Shown here piece by piece: positions 5,722-13,342 of a DNA stretch of 17,606 nt. The notes under the pieces were generated by a model. The model saw only the letters and a list, made by a program, of their open reading frames with translations. It made no database searches and was not told where the DNA came from. The translations under genes and the position numbers were made by a program. The DNA lies in assembly GCA_934615635.1 (NCBI GenBank), contig CAKTTT010000029.1:1-17606 (forward strand), in the 5' to 3' direction. Every line of letters starts with the position of its first letter. Position 1 is the stretch's first letter. The DNA is from an uncultured Eubacteriales bacterium (GTDB lineage: Bacteria > Bacillota > Clostridia > Oscillospirales > Acutalibacteraceae).

Positions 5722-5996
5722 CCAAAAGCGATGACGGGGACAAGTAACAGGCGGATCCGCCCCTTCAGAGAGCTGCCGGTTGGTGCGAGGCAGCGGACGG
5801 CGCCGGTGAATATCACCTCCCGAGCTTTCCGCTGAGCCTCCTTGGAGAGGGTAGGCAGGGACGGTTTCCCCACCGTTATCAGGGGCGGCATTCGGCCAAG
5901 AGGCCCGATGCGCGGAGCGGCCGGCAACGGCAAGAAGAGTGGTACCGCGGAGGATCAAGCCTTCGTCTCTTGATGGAAAAGAGACGAAGGCTTTTT
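5722..5996 (+). ncRNA. T-box riboswitch leader, probably isoleucine-specific
   Basis: Class signatures appear in order: GCGATGACGGGGACAAGTAA (Stem I base, from about 5728), AGAGAGCTGCC...GGTTGGTGCGAGGCAGC (Stem I apex, 5768-5794), the specifier hairpin GGTGAATATCACC (5805-5817), and the T-box core GAGTGGTACCGCGG (5937-5950). The UGGU at 5940-5943 would pair with a tRNA end ACCA, as in tRNA-Ile. The specifier loop contains ATC (5812-5814, Ile) but also overlapping ATA (Ile) and TAT (Tyr). Ile fits the genes below. AAGAG (5935-5939) can pair with CTCTT (5967-5971) as antiterminator, excluding the terminator. Uncharged tRNA would favour read-through into ilvB. Confidence 0.93.
5957..5996 (+). 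terminator. T-box-controlled terminator
   Basis: Fifteen-base perfect stem, AAGCCTTCGTCTCTT (5957-5971) with AAGAGACGAAGGCTT (5979-5993), a 7-base loop and T5. Its left arm is shared with the antiterminator. Confidence 0.93.
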
Positions 5997-6040
5997 ACAT
6001 ACCGCGCGGAAAGGATTCCCAGGAAAGGACAGGAGACAGT

Positions 6041-7714
6041 ATGAAACGCAACGGCGCGACCATCTTGATGGAATGCCTGCTGGAGCAGCAGGTGGACACG
6101 GTTTTCGGTTATCCCGGCGGAGCGGTGCTGAATATCTACGATGCGTTGTACGCTTATCGCGACCGGATCCGACATGTGATGACCGCCCACGAGCAGGGCG
6201 CGGCCCATGCGGCGGACGGATACGCCCGGGCTACCGGCCGGGTCGGCGTGTGCATCGCCACCTCCGGCCCTGGCGCCACCAATCTGGTGACGGGGATCGC
6301 CACAGCCTATATGGACAGCGTGCCGATGGTGGCGATAACCGGCAATGTGGCGGTGCCGCTGCTGGGCCGGGATTCCTTCCAGGAAGTGGATATCACCGGC
6401 ATCACCATGCCGGTCACCAAGCACAACTTCATCGTCAAACATGTGGAGGAGCTGGCGGATACCGTCCGCAAAGCCTTCCTCATCGCCCGCAGCGGCCGTC
6501 CGGGACCGGTGCTCATCGATATTCCCAAGGACGTCACCGGCGCGCAGACGGAATATGAGCCTCTGCCCAGGGAGCCCCGCCGCACCCCCGCTCCGCCTAA
6601 GGAGGAGCGGCTGCGCATGACCCTGGAGCTGCTGTCCTCCTGCCGGAAGCCTTTGATCTATTTCGGCGGCGGCGTCATCCTCTCGGAGGCGGAGAAGCCG
6701 CTGCTGGAGCTGGCGGAGAAGGCGGACATCCCCGTGTGCGCCTCCATGATGGGACTGGGCGGCTTTCCCGCCGGACACCGGCTGTGGCTGGGCATGGTGG
6801 GTATGCACGGAACCCTGGCCGCCAACCGCGCCGCCCGGGAATGCGATCTGCTGCTGGTATGCGGCGCCCGCTTCTCCGACCGGGTGGCGGGCAGCCGAAA
6901 CGGCTTCGCCCCCAACGCCCAGGTGGTGCATCTGGACATCGACCACGCGGAATTCGATAAAAACGTCCCGGCCGCCGTCCGGGTGGCCGGCGATCTTTCC
7001 GACTCCCTCGCCGCCCTGGCGGCCCGCACGGCCCCGGCGGATCACACCCCCTGGGTGGACAGCATAACCGCCCTGCGCCGGGAACCGGCGGCGGCGCCCG
7101 TCGATCCCGATTCCATCCCCGACCCGCTGGCGATCCTCCAAACCCTCCGCCGGCTGACCCCGGACGACACCATCGTCGCCACCGATGTGGGCCAGCACCA
7201 GATGTGGACCGCCCAACATTTCCCCTTTACGCAGCCCCGCACACTGCTGACCTCCGGCGGCCTGGGAACCATGGGATACGGCCTGGGGGCGGCCATCGGC
7301 GCCCAGTGCGGTATGCCGGAGCGCCGGGTTGTGCTGATCTCCGGGGACGGCAGCTTTCATATGAATCTCAACGAGCTGACCACCCTGGCCTCCTACGAAC
7401 TGCCGGTGGTGGTGCTGGTGATGAACAATCAGGTGCTGGGCATGGTGCGCCAATGGCAGAAGGTGTTTTATGAGAACCGCTTCTCCTCCACCGATCCCCA
7501 TCGAAAAACCGATCTGGTGAAGCTGGCGGAGGCCTTTGGCTGCACCGGGCTGCGCATCGCCCGCGCCGGCGATATTCTTCCGGTGCTGCAGGCTGCGCTG
7601 GACAAACGCGGCCCGGTGGTGGTGGACTGCCGGATCTCCCCCGACGCCAACGTACTTCCCATGATTCCTCCCGGCGGCACCGTGGAGGATATGATCGAGT
7701 CCATGGACAACTGA
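6041..7714 (+). CDS. ilvB: Acetohydroxyacid synthase, large (catalytic) subunit
   Basis: A 557-residue thiamine-diphosphate enzyme that condenses pyruvate with 2-oxobutyrate (isoleucine branch) or a second pyruvate (valine/leucine branch). The N-terminal ThDP domain has GYPGGAVLNIYDAL and the catalytic Glu E51 in AHEQGAAHAADGYAR. Further on are SGPGATNLVTGIA, the central FAD-type domain, and the cofactor-binding GDGS (435-438) with NNQVLGMVRQWQ. It ends MIPPGGTVEDMI, as in true AHAS rather than other ThDP oxidases. ATG 6041 follows AGGAGA and lies 44 bases after the T-box terminator; the open frame upstream of it is leader. First gene of the operon, 17 bases before ilvN. Confidence 0.96.
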   Translation: MKRNGATILMECLLEQQVDTVFGYPGGAVLNIYDALYAYRDRIRHVMTAHEQGAAHAADGYARATGRVGVCIATSGPGATNLVTGIATAYMDSVPMVAITGNVAVPLLGRDSFQEVDITGITMPVTKHNFIVKHVEELADTVRKAFLIARSGRPGPVLIDIPKDVTGAQTEYEPLPREPRRTPAPPKEERLRMTLELLSSCRKPLIYFGGGVILSEAEKPLLELAEKADIPVCASMMGLGGFPAGHRLWLGMVGMHGTLAANRAARECDLLLVCGARFSDRVAGSRNGFAPNAQVVHLDIDHAEFDKNVPAAVRVAGDLSDSLAALAARTAPADHTPWVDSITALRREPAAAPVDPDSIPDPLAILQTLRRLTPDDTIVATDVGQHQMWTAQHFPFTQPRTLLTSGGLGTMGYGLGAAIGAQCGMPERRVVLISGDGSFHMNLNELTTLASYELPVVVLVMNNQVLGMVRQWQKVFYENRFSSTDPHRKTDLVKLAEAFGCTGLRIARAGDILPVLQAALDKRGPVVVDCRISPDANVLPMIPPGGTVEDMIESMDN

Positions 7715-7731
7715 GAAAGGAGAGGTGAAAG

Positions 7732-8247
7732 GTGGACGCCAAGGAAACAAAAGTGGTATTCTCCGTGCTGACCGTCAACCATCCCGGCGTGCTGCTGCGG
7801 GTGACCGGCCTCTTCTCCCGCCGGGGCTTCAATATCGATTCCATCGTGGCCTGCAGCACCGAAAAGCCGGAATTTTCCCGCTGGACCCTGGTGGTAACCG
7901 GGGACGAGGCCACCTTCACTCAACTGCTCCGCCAGCTTCTCAAGCTGGAGGATGTGGTGAAGGTGGAGGTGCTGGAACCGGAGGACTGCTCCAACAGCGA
8001 GCTGCTGCTCATCAAGGTTCGGGCGGAGGGGCAGCAGGGCCGCGCCGCCGTGCTGCGGACGGCTCAAAACTACGGCGCCCGGATTCTGGACATCAGCGAC
8101 GCTTCCATGACGGTGGAAATGACCGGCCAGACCCGGGAAATGGATGGCTTTATCCGCCACATGGAGCCGCTGGGTATTCTGGAGATGGCCCGCACCGGCA
8201 TCACCGCGCTGGCCAGGGGCGACTGCACCATTCTGGAGGACGATTGA
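7732..8247 (+). CDS. ilvN: Acetohydroxyacid synthase, small regulatory subunit
   Basis: A 171-residue ACT-domain subunit that binds IlvB, raises its activity and usually confers feedback inhibition by branched-chain amino acids. The ACT domain (about residues 8-80) shows VLTVNHPGVLLRVTGLFSRR and GFNIDSIVAC, typical of IlvN/IlvH. A C-terminal domain follows, with DISDASMTVEMTG. The length is that of the longer IlvH-like forms. The start is GTG 7732, with GGAGAGG 6 bases before it; no ATG is suitably placed. The next coding frame opens immediately after its stop. Confidence 0.94.
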   Translation: MDAKETKVVFSVLTVNHPGVLLRVTGLFSRRGFNIDSIVACSTEKPEFSRWTLVVTGDEATFTQLLRQLLKLEDVVKVEVLEPEDCSNSELLLIKVRAEGQQGRAAVLRTAQNYGARILDISDASMTVEMTGQTREMDGFIRHMEPLGILEMARTGITALARGDCTILEDD

Positions 8248-8253
8248 ATGCAC

Positions 8254-8271
8254 GGCCGACTAGGCCGACTA
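8254..8271 (+). repeat. Nine-bp tandem direct repeat between ilvN and cimA
   Basis: GGCCGACTA occurs twice in tandem (8254-8262, 8263-8271). It lies in the short stretch between the two possible cimA starts, and keeps frame. Confidence 0.8.
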
Positions 8272-8292
8272 GGCAGGAAAGGCGGGAAATGG

Positions 8293-9879
8293 ATGAAACA
8301 GCCTGTAGAAATATTGGATTCCACCCTGCGGGACGGCGCCCAGGGCGAAGGAATCAGCTTCTCCGTGGAGGATAAGCTGGCGGTGACCCGTCTGCTGGAT
8401 GCACTGGGAGTCCCCTTCATCGAGGCGGGAAATCCCGGCTCCAATCCCAAGGATCTGGAGTTTTTCCGCCGCGCGGGCGAACTGAAGCTGAAGCATTCCC
8501 GGCTGGTGGCTTTCGGCTCCACCCGCCGCAAGGGGATAGCGGTGGAGGAGGACGCCAACGTCCAGGCCCTGCTGACGGCGGATACCGGTGCGGTGGCCAT
8601 CTTTGGCAAATGCTGGGATCTCCACGTCCGGGATATCCTCAAAACCACGGAGGAGGAGAATTTCGCCATGATCGGCGACACCGTCTCCTTCTTCAAAAGC
8701 AAGGGCAAACGGGTGATTTTTGATGCCGAGCATTTTTTCGACGGCTACAAGGCCAACCCCGTTTTCGCCCTGAAAGCCCTGGATGCCGCGGCGCAGGCCG
8801 GCGCGGATGTGCTTTGCCTGTGCGACACCAATGGCGGGGCCTTCCCCGATGAAATCGCCGCCGTCACCCGCGCGGTGGTGGATCGCTTCCCGGTTTGCGT
8901 GGGCATCCACGTCCATAACGACGGCGGCATGGCGGTGGCCAACTCCATCATGGCGGTGGAGGCGGGAGCCGCCCATGTGCAGGGCACCTATCTGGGCTTC
9001 GGGGAACGCAGCGGCAACGCCAACCTCTCCGCGATCATCCCCAATCTCCAGCTCAAGCGGGGCTATCTCTGCATACCGGAAAACAATATGTCCCTGCTGA
9101 CCCGGACGGCCCGCAGCATGGCGGAGGTGGCCAACATCCGCCTGAGCCGGGGGGAGCCTTACGTGGGCGGCAGCGCCTTTGCCCACAAGGCCGGGATGCA
9201 CGCCGACGGGGTGCTGAAAAATCCGGCTACCTTTGAACATATCCATCCCGAGCTGGTGGGCAACGAGCGGCGCTTCCTGATGAGCGAGATGACCGGACGG
9301 ACGGCGGTGCTGGAGAAGATCCGGCGCTACTGCCCCTCCATCCAGAAATCCTCCCCTGAGCTCCAGGAAATCATCGACGCCCTCAAGGCCATGGAACTGG
9401 AGGGCTATCAGTTCGAGGGGGCGGACGGCAGCTTCGAGCTGCTGGTGCGCAAATGCCTGCGGAGCATCCCCTCCTTCTTCGAGCTGGTCTACTATCGCAT
9501 AACCGGTGAAAAGCCCTATGACGAGGGACAAAGCGCCATCGCCACCCTGAAGGTGCGGGTGGGCGACCGCTGCGAAATCGCCGCCGGGGAGGGGAACGGC
9601 CCGGTCAACGCCCTGGATATCGCGCTGCGCACCGCCCTCTCCGGCTTTTATCCCGCCCTTTCCGGGGTCCATCTGGTGGATTACAAGGTCCGCGTCATGG
9701 ATTCCCGGCAGGCCACTGCGGCCAAGGTGCGGGTTCTCATTACATCCACCGACGGCGTCAGAGAATGGACCACCGTGGGCGTTTCCAGCGACGTGATCGA
9801 GGCCAGCTGGATTGCCCTGAGCGATTCCATTGAATACAAGCTGATTAAAGACAAGGAGGAACTGTACACATGGGAATGA
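8293..9879 (+). CDS. cimA: (R)-citramalate synthase
   Basis: A 528-residue DRE-TIM metallolyase that condenses acetyl-CoA with pyruvate to citramalate, the first step of threonine-independent isoleucine synthesis. Marks are ILDSTLRDGAQGEGISFS at the N-terminus, GIHVHNDGGMAVANS for metal binding, then GNANLSAIIPNL and AFAHKAGMHADGV. A LeuA-type regulatory/dimer domain follows from about residue 375. The AQGEG start, DAEHFFDGYK and overall length favour the CimA (TIGR00977-like) group over 2-isopropylmalate or homocitrate synthase. I chose ATG 8293, because family members begin at this point and AAGGCGGG lies 6 bases upstream. ATG 8248, abutting the ilvN stop and preceded by GGAGG 8 bases away, is a real alternative adding 15 basic residues. 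It overlaps leuC by 10 bases. Confidence 0.92.
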   Translation: MKQPVEILDSTLRDGAQGEGISFSVEDKLAVTRLLDALGVPFIEAGNPGSNPKDLEFFRRAGELKLKHSRLVAFGSTRRKGIAVEEDANVQALLTADTGAVAIFGKCWDLHVRDILKTTEEENFAMIGDTVSFFKSKGKRVIFDAEHFFDGYKANPVFALKALDAAAQAGADVLCLCDTNGGAFPDEIAAVTRAVVDRFPVCVGIHVHNDGGMAVANSIMAVEAGAAHVQGTYLGFGERSGNANLSAIIPNLQLKRGYLCIPENNMSLLTRTARSMAEVANIRLSRGEPYVGGSAFAHKAGMHADGVLKNPATFEHIHPELVGNERRFLMSEMTGRTAVLEKIRRYCPSIQKSSPELQEIIDALKAMELEGYQFEGADGSFELLVRKCLRSIPSFFELVYYRITGEKPYDEGQSAIATLKVRVGDRCEIAAGEGNGPVNALDIALRTALSGFYPALSGVHLVDYKVRVMDSRQATAAKVRVLITSTDGVREWTTVGVSSDVIEASWIALSDSIEYKLIKDKEELYTWE

Positions 9880-11132
9880 CAATGACACAGAAGATCCTGG
9901 CAGCCCACGCGGGTCTGCCGGAGGTGACGGCCGGGCAGTTGATCGAGGCCAAGCTGGATCTCTGCCTGGGCAACGACATCACCTCGCCGGTGGCGGTCAA
10001 TGAATTTGAGCGTTGCGGCGCCTGCGGTGTTTTCAACAAGAGCCGGGTGGCGCTGGTGATGGATCACTTCACCCCCAACAAGGACATCAAAGCGGCGGAA
10101 CAGGTCAAGCGGGTGCGGGAATTCGCCGGCAAGTACGATGTGGAGAATTTCTTCGACGTGGGCCGGATGGGCGTGGAACACGCCATCCTTCCGGAAAAGG
10201 GACTGGTCGGCCCCGGCGATTGCATCATCGGCGCGGACAGCCATACCTGCACCTACGGCGCGCTGGGCGCCTTCTCCACCGGCGTGGGTTCCACCGACCT
10301 GGCCGCGGGCATGGCCACCGGCACCGCCTGGTTCAAGGTGCCCTCCGCCCTGAAAATCGTCCTCACCGGCAAGCCCTCCCGCTATGTCGGCGGCAAAGAC
10401 GTGATCCTCCACCTCATCGGCATGATCGGCGTGGACGGCGCGCTCTACAAATCCCTGGAATTCACCGGGGAGGGCGTGGCTTCCCTCTCTATCGACGACC
10501 GGCTCTGCATCGCCAACATGGCCATCGAGGCGGGAGCCAAAAACGGCATCTTCCCGGTGGACGAGGTCACCATGTCCTATGTAGAGGGCCGCTTCCAGCG
10601 GGAACCGGTGGTCTATGCGGCCGACGAGGACGCGGAATACGAGCAGGTCATCACCATCGATCTGTCCGCCCTGCGTCCCACCGTGGCCTTCCCCCATCTG
10701 CCGGAAAACACCAAAACCATCGATGAATGCAACGGTCAGGTGAAGATCGACCAAGCGGTCATCGGCTCCTGCACCAACGGCCGGATGGAGGATATGCGGG
10801 CGGCCGCGGAGATCCTCAAGGGCCGCAAGGTGGCCAAGGGTGTGCGGTGCATCGTCATCCCCGCCACCCAGGATATCTGGCTCCAGAGTATGCACGAGGG
10901 CCTGTTCGATATCTTTGTAGAGGCCGGCGCGGTGGTATCCACCCCCACCTGCGGGCCCTGCCTGGGCGGCCATATGGGCATTCTCGCCGCCGGCGAGCGG
11001 GCCGTTTCCACCACCAACCGGAATTTTGTGGGCCGGATGGGCCATGTGGACAGCGAAGTCTATTTGTCCAACCCCTATGTTGCCGCGGCTTCCGCCGTCA
11101 CCGGCTACATCACCGACCCTGCCGCCCTGTAA
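9870..11132 (+). CDS. leuC: Isopropylmalate/citramalate isomerase, large subunit
   Basis: A 420-residue aconitase-superfamily dehydratase of the shorter, archaeal-type LeuC/homoaconitase group. The 4Fe-4S cluster ligands are C301 (in GSCTNGR) and C361 and C364 (in TCGPCLGG). Substrate-loop motifs include GADSHTCTYGALGAF and STGVGSTDLA. With LeuD it moves the hydroxyl of 2-isopropylmalate (leucine) or of citramalate (isoleucine). Its position directly behind cimA, with no leuA or leuB, suggests citramalate is a main substrate here. ATG 9870 lies 9 bases after AAGGAGGA and overlaps the cimA end by 10 bases, so translation is probably coupled. Confidence 0.94.
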   Translation: MGMTMTQKILAAHAGLPEVTAGQLIEAKLDLCLGNDITSPVAVNEFERCGACGVFNKSRVALVMDHFTPNKDIKAAEQVKRVREFAGKYDVENFFDVGRMGVEHAILPEKGLVGPGDCIIGADSHTCTYGALGAFSTGVGSTDLAAGMATGTAWFKVPSALKIVLTGKPSRYVGGKDVILHLIGMIGVDGALYKSLEFTGEGVASLSIDDRLCIANMAIEAGAKNGIFPVDEVTMSYVEGRFQREPVVYAADEDAEYEQVITIDLSALRPTVAFPHLPENTKTIDECNGQVKIDQAVIGSCTNGRMEDMRAAAEILKGRKVAKGVRCIVIPATQDIWLQSMHEGLFDIFVEAGAVVSTPTCGPCLGGHMGILAAGERAVSTTNRNFVGRMGHVDSEVYLSNPYVAAASAVTGYITDPAAL

Positions 11133-11163
11133 CGGCTGACTGATAGAAAGGAAGGATCAACCT

Positions 11164-11652
11164 ATGATCGCACAAGGCAGCGTCCATAAATACGGCGACA
11201 ATGTCGATACCGACGTCATCATCCCCGCCCGTTATCTCAACACCTCCAAGCACGAGGAGCTGGCGGCCCACTGCATGGAGGACATCGACAAGGATTTTGT
11301 CCATAAAGTCCGCCCCGGCGACATCATGGTCGCGGACAAGAATTTCGGCTGCGGCTCTTCCCGGGAACACGCCCCCATCGCCATCAAAGCCAGCGGCATC
11401 TCCTGCGTCATCGCCTCCACCTTTGCCCGGATTTTCTACCGCAACGCCATCAACATCGGCCTGGCGATTCTGGAATGCGACGAGGCCGCCCGGGATATTC
11501 GGGACGGCGATCAGGTCAAAGTGGATTTCGATACCGGCCTGATTGAAAATCTCACCACCGGCAGAACCTATCAAGCCGAGCCCTTCCCGCCCTTTATTCA
11601 AAACATCATCCAAAAGGGCGGCTTGCTCAATTCCATTAAAGACCGGCTGTAA
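11164..11652 (+). CDS. leuD: Isopropylmalate/citramalate isomerase, small subunit
   Basis: A 162-residue swivel-domain subunit, the typical size for the short LeuD group. It shows YGDNVDTDVIIPARYLN (residues 10-26) and the substrate-binding loop NFGCGSSREHAP (60-71), with STFARIFYRNAINIGL after it. It completes the active site of LeuC. It starts 31 bases after leuC, with AAGGAAGG upstream of the ATG. It is the last gene of the T-box operon, followed by a strong terminator about 90 bases downstream. Confidence 0.95.
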   Translation: MIAQGSVHKYGDNVDTDVIIPARYLNTSKHEELAAHCMEDIDKDFVHKVRPGDIMVADKNFGCGSSREHAPIAIKASGISCVIASTFARIFYRNAINIGLAILECDEAARDIRDGDQVKVDFDTGLIENLTTGRTYQAEPFPPFIQNIIQKGGLLNSIKDRL

Positions 11653-11744
11653 AATCCCGAACGAAAAGAGGGCTGTATAATGTCAGCTACGCATAAAACA
11701 GTATCAACAAAAGCTGAAACAGGGTAGCTGCCATAGAAGGCGCG
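11653..11744 (+). other. 3' untranslated stretch of the leuD operon
   Basis: No gene. It holds a possible weak hairpin, CAGCTAC near 11683 with GTAGCTG near 11724. Open frames through it are antisense or lack ribosome sites. The stretch could be part of a dispersed intergenic repeat, which I cannot test here. Confidence 0.35.
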
Positions 11745-11788
11745 AAAAAGGCAGGTAAGAAGCAAGTTATTTCTTACCTGCCTTTTTT
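11745..11788 (+). terminator. Terminator of the ilvB-leuD operon
   Basis: Seventeen-base perfect stem, AAAAAGGCAGGTAAGAA (11745-11761) with TTCTTACCTGCCTTTTT (11771-11787), a 9-base loop and a T6 run. Confidence 0.92.
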
Positions 11789-11876
11789 CTTTTTTGTTAC
11801 GCGATAGCACAACATACTGCCTCCTGCAAAGCTGTACCCGGAAGCCGTATGAAATCAGGCTTTTTCGGGCAAAGAG

Positions 11877-11901
11877 AAAGCCGGGGGAGTCCCCCGGCTT
11901 T
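11877..11901 (-). terminator. Terminator, probably inherited with the surface-protein relic
   Basis: Eleven-base perfect GC-rich stem, AAAGCCGGGGG / CCCCCGGCTTT, with a 3-base loop. On the minus strand it lies 14 bases after the relic's stop. No long T run follows on that strand. Confidence 0.65.
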
Positions 11902-11914
11902 GTTGCGCGTTTGA

Positions 11915-12052
11915 TTATTTGCTGTGTTTTCTCTTTCTGCCGTATACGATTGTCCCGGTCAGCCCTGCGGCTCCCGCGCACATCAGCGCAAGCCACAAAG
12001 CCAAATTGCCGTTATCTCCCGTCTTTTCAGCACTCTCGCTTAAAAATTCTTG
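11915..12052 (-). pseudogene. C-terminal relic of a sortase-anchored surface protein
   Basis: The minus-strand frame ending at TAA (11917-11915) reads EKTGDNGN, then the hydrophobic LALWLALMCAGAAGLTGTIVY, then the basic tail GRKRKHSK. This is the classic cell-wall anchor layout: a KTGD-type sorting signal, a membrane helix and positive residues. The usual S/N-P before KTGD is AE here. The frame has no start: it is interrupted by a stop within the end of the AraC gene, and the rest of the protein is missing. It sits directly behind that gene, with a hairpin after it, so only the 3' end of an ancestral gene remains. Confidence 0.72.
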
Positions 12053-12053
12053 T

Positions 12054-12866
12054 TTACTGTTTTTTCATAACAGGCACATAAATCAGCGTGTCCTCGCCGT
12101 GATAGTATTCAAAATCCACTTTGCTCTCATCAAAGGAATATTCGCTGGAATCAAACCATTCGTTAAAAATATACTTCCACACGCTATTGATGTTTTCGTG
12201 CAATTCTTTTACATCTTTTCCGGCAGGAACCTTAAAACCCGCGTATTCCGCTGCCGGGACATCGACAGCCTTCATGCCGTCAGGAATAATTTCAGTGTTT
12301 TGTACGATGGGGCCGAAAAAGTAAAATAGTTCCCCGTTTTCCTGCGGGTGCATCCACATACCGACTTCCGCATACCCCGGATATGTCAGCTTCTGATAGT
12401 CTTCCAGGCTGACACCGGAAAAATCTTTGCCCAGCCAGAAAGCGCCGTTTTCCCGAATGTCAACGGAATGGTCGGGGAGCAGGACATAACCAACAGCAGT
12501 AAATTTCGGCATGGTTTTGAATTGAGGCGTAACGTTCATGATATTTCCCATCCTTTTCTGATAATTGAAAGGAGACAGACCGAATTGACGGGTAAAAGCT
12601 TTGGTAAAGCCGGAAGGGGTGTCAAACCCGCTGGCTATGGAGACCTGCGTAACGCTTTCCCCTTCTTTCAGTTGTACAGCTGCTTTCCGAAGCCTCATAT
12701 TTCGGATATACTCGACAACTGGGAGCCCGTTTACGCTGTGGAACACATGACAGAAATGATAAAAAGAATATCCGAACTGTGCAGACAGTGTCCTGGCGTT
12801 CAGATTTTCTTCCAGATGCTCGTCAATAAACTTTCTGCAGTGCTCCATGTCTTCTTTGTAACCCAT
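12054..12866 (-). CDS. AraC-family regulator with C-terminal GyrI-like effector domain
   Basis: A 270-residue regulator. Residues 6-103 form the two-helix-turn-helix AraC DNA-binding domain (LSAQFGYSFYHFCHVFHSVN, then VSIASGFDTPSGFTKAFTRQFG). Residues about 112-270 form a GyrI-like/effector-binding domain (FTAVGYVLLP, YAEVGMWM, EYAGFKVPAG and DFEYYHG), as in Rob and similar multidrug- or stress-responsive regulators. The ligand cannot be told from sequence. A TATAAT -10 lies at 12898-12893 (minus) without a convincing -35. GGAG stands 11 bases before the ATG, a rather long spacing. No target such as an efflux pump is adjacent. Confidence 0.9.
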   Translation of the reverse strand: MGYKEDMEHCRKFIDEHLEENLNARTLSAQFGYSFYHFCHVFHSVNGLPVVEYIRNMRLRKAAVQLKEGESVTQVSIASGFDTPSGFTKAFTRQFGLSPFNYQKRMGNIMNVTPQFKTMPKFTAVGYVLLPDHSVDIRENGAFWLGKDFSGVSLEDYQKLTYPGYAEVGMWMHPQENGELFYFFGPIVQNTEIIPDGMKAVDVPAAEYAGFKVPAGKDVKELHENINSVWKYIFNEWFDSSEYSFDESKVDFEYYHGEDTLIYVPVMKKQ

Positions 12867-13031
12867 CGCTTCATCATCTCCTTTCTTTCATAATTATACT
12901 GAAAAATATCCGAGCTTGCATTTCCAAACTTGCGGACTTTTAACATCTGCTCTACAATATAAGCTTTTCAAAAAAGCAAAACTCCTACACTTCATAATGA
13001 CATTCTATTACTTAGCAATTTATAAAGTTTG
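12867..13031. other. AT-rich intergenic stretch, no gene seen
   Basis: Holds the upstream region of the AraC gene, with many stops in every frame. It runs into the recombinase relic that begins at about 13032. Confidence 0.5.
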
Positions 13032-13190
13032 AACATCATCAACGAGTGGTACGCAAAAGACACAGGCAAAAAATCCGCGCGGCGATAAAGTCCAAAAGGG
13101 AAGCGGGTGAACATCTCTGTACCAACCCGGTGGATAGAAGAACTTGACCGATTATTCAAGCGTATTTACGCCGTTTTCCGAAAACATTTC
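13032..13190 (+). pseudogene. Decayed large serine recombinase fragment
   Basis: Three short pieces match conserved blocks of the large serine recombinases of Clostridia (Tn4451 TnpX-like family). In one frame 13032-13073 reads NIINEWYAKDTGKK. After a one-base frameshift, 13073-13132 reads IRAAIKSKREAGEHLCTNPV. Back in the first frame, 13131-13190 reads WIEELDRLFKRIYAVFRK, a block that normally lies much further towards the C-terminus. Stops at 13086-13088 and 13188-13190 confirm decay. An internal deletion between the second and third blocks is implied. Family assignment rests on remembered motifs (NEWYA-DTS, EHLCTNPPYG, ELDRLFKRIYED). It is a scar of a lost integrative element. Confidence 0.75.
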
Positions 13191-13342
13191 TAATGCTGTC
13201 TTATGAGCGCCTCCCTAACGGCCCTCTTTTTTTACATTTCGTATGCGCTCCCCGCATCCTCTATCCTTCTTTCCAGTGGCAAAAACAGCGAAGGGCCGCT
13301 ATTGGCCGGCGGAGCTTCCATCTGACGGCGGGGAGCAAGAAT
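13191..13342. other. Intergenic stretch after the recombinase relic
   Basis: No gene is supportable. A frame through 13181-13210 reads TFLMLSYER, weakly like the next recombinase block. An imperfect GGCC-rich hairpin near 13287-13312, with T5 on the minus strand, may end the XRE gene transcript. Confidence 0.3.

Noticed and set aside
5879..7750. 623-codon open frame on the minus strand
   Set aside because: It is antisense to ilvB, rich in His, Gly and Arg, and matches nothing; high GC at third positions of ilvB keeps it open.
8269..11045. Long minus-strand open frames of 539 and 454 codons
   Set aside because: Both are mirror frames of cimA and leuC, without ribosome sites or recognisable domains.
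11598..11996. 132-codon minus-strand frame across the leuD terminator
   Set aside because: It crosses two strong hairpins and is out of frame with the anchor relic that is recognisable there.
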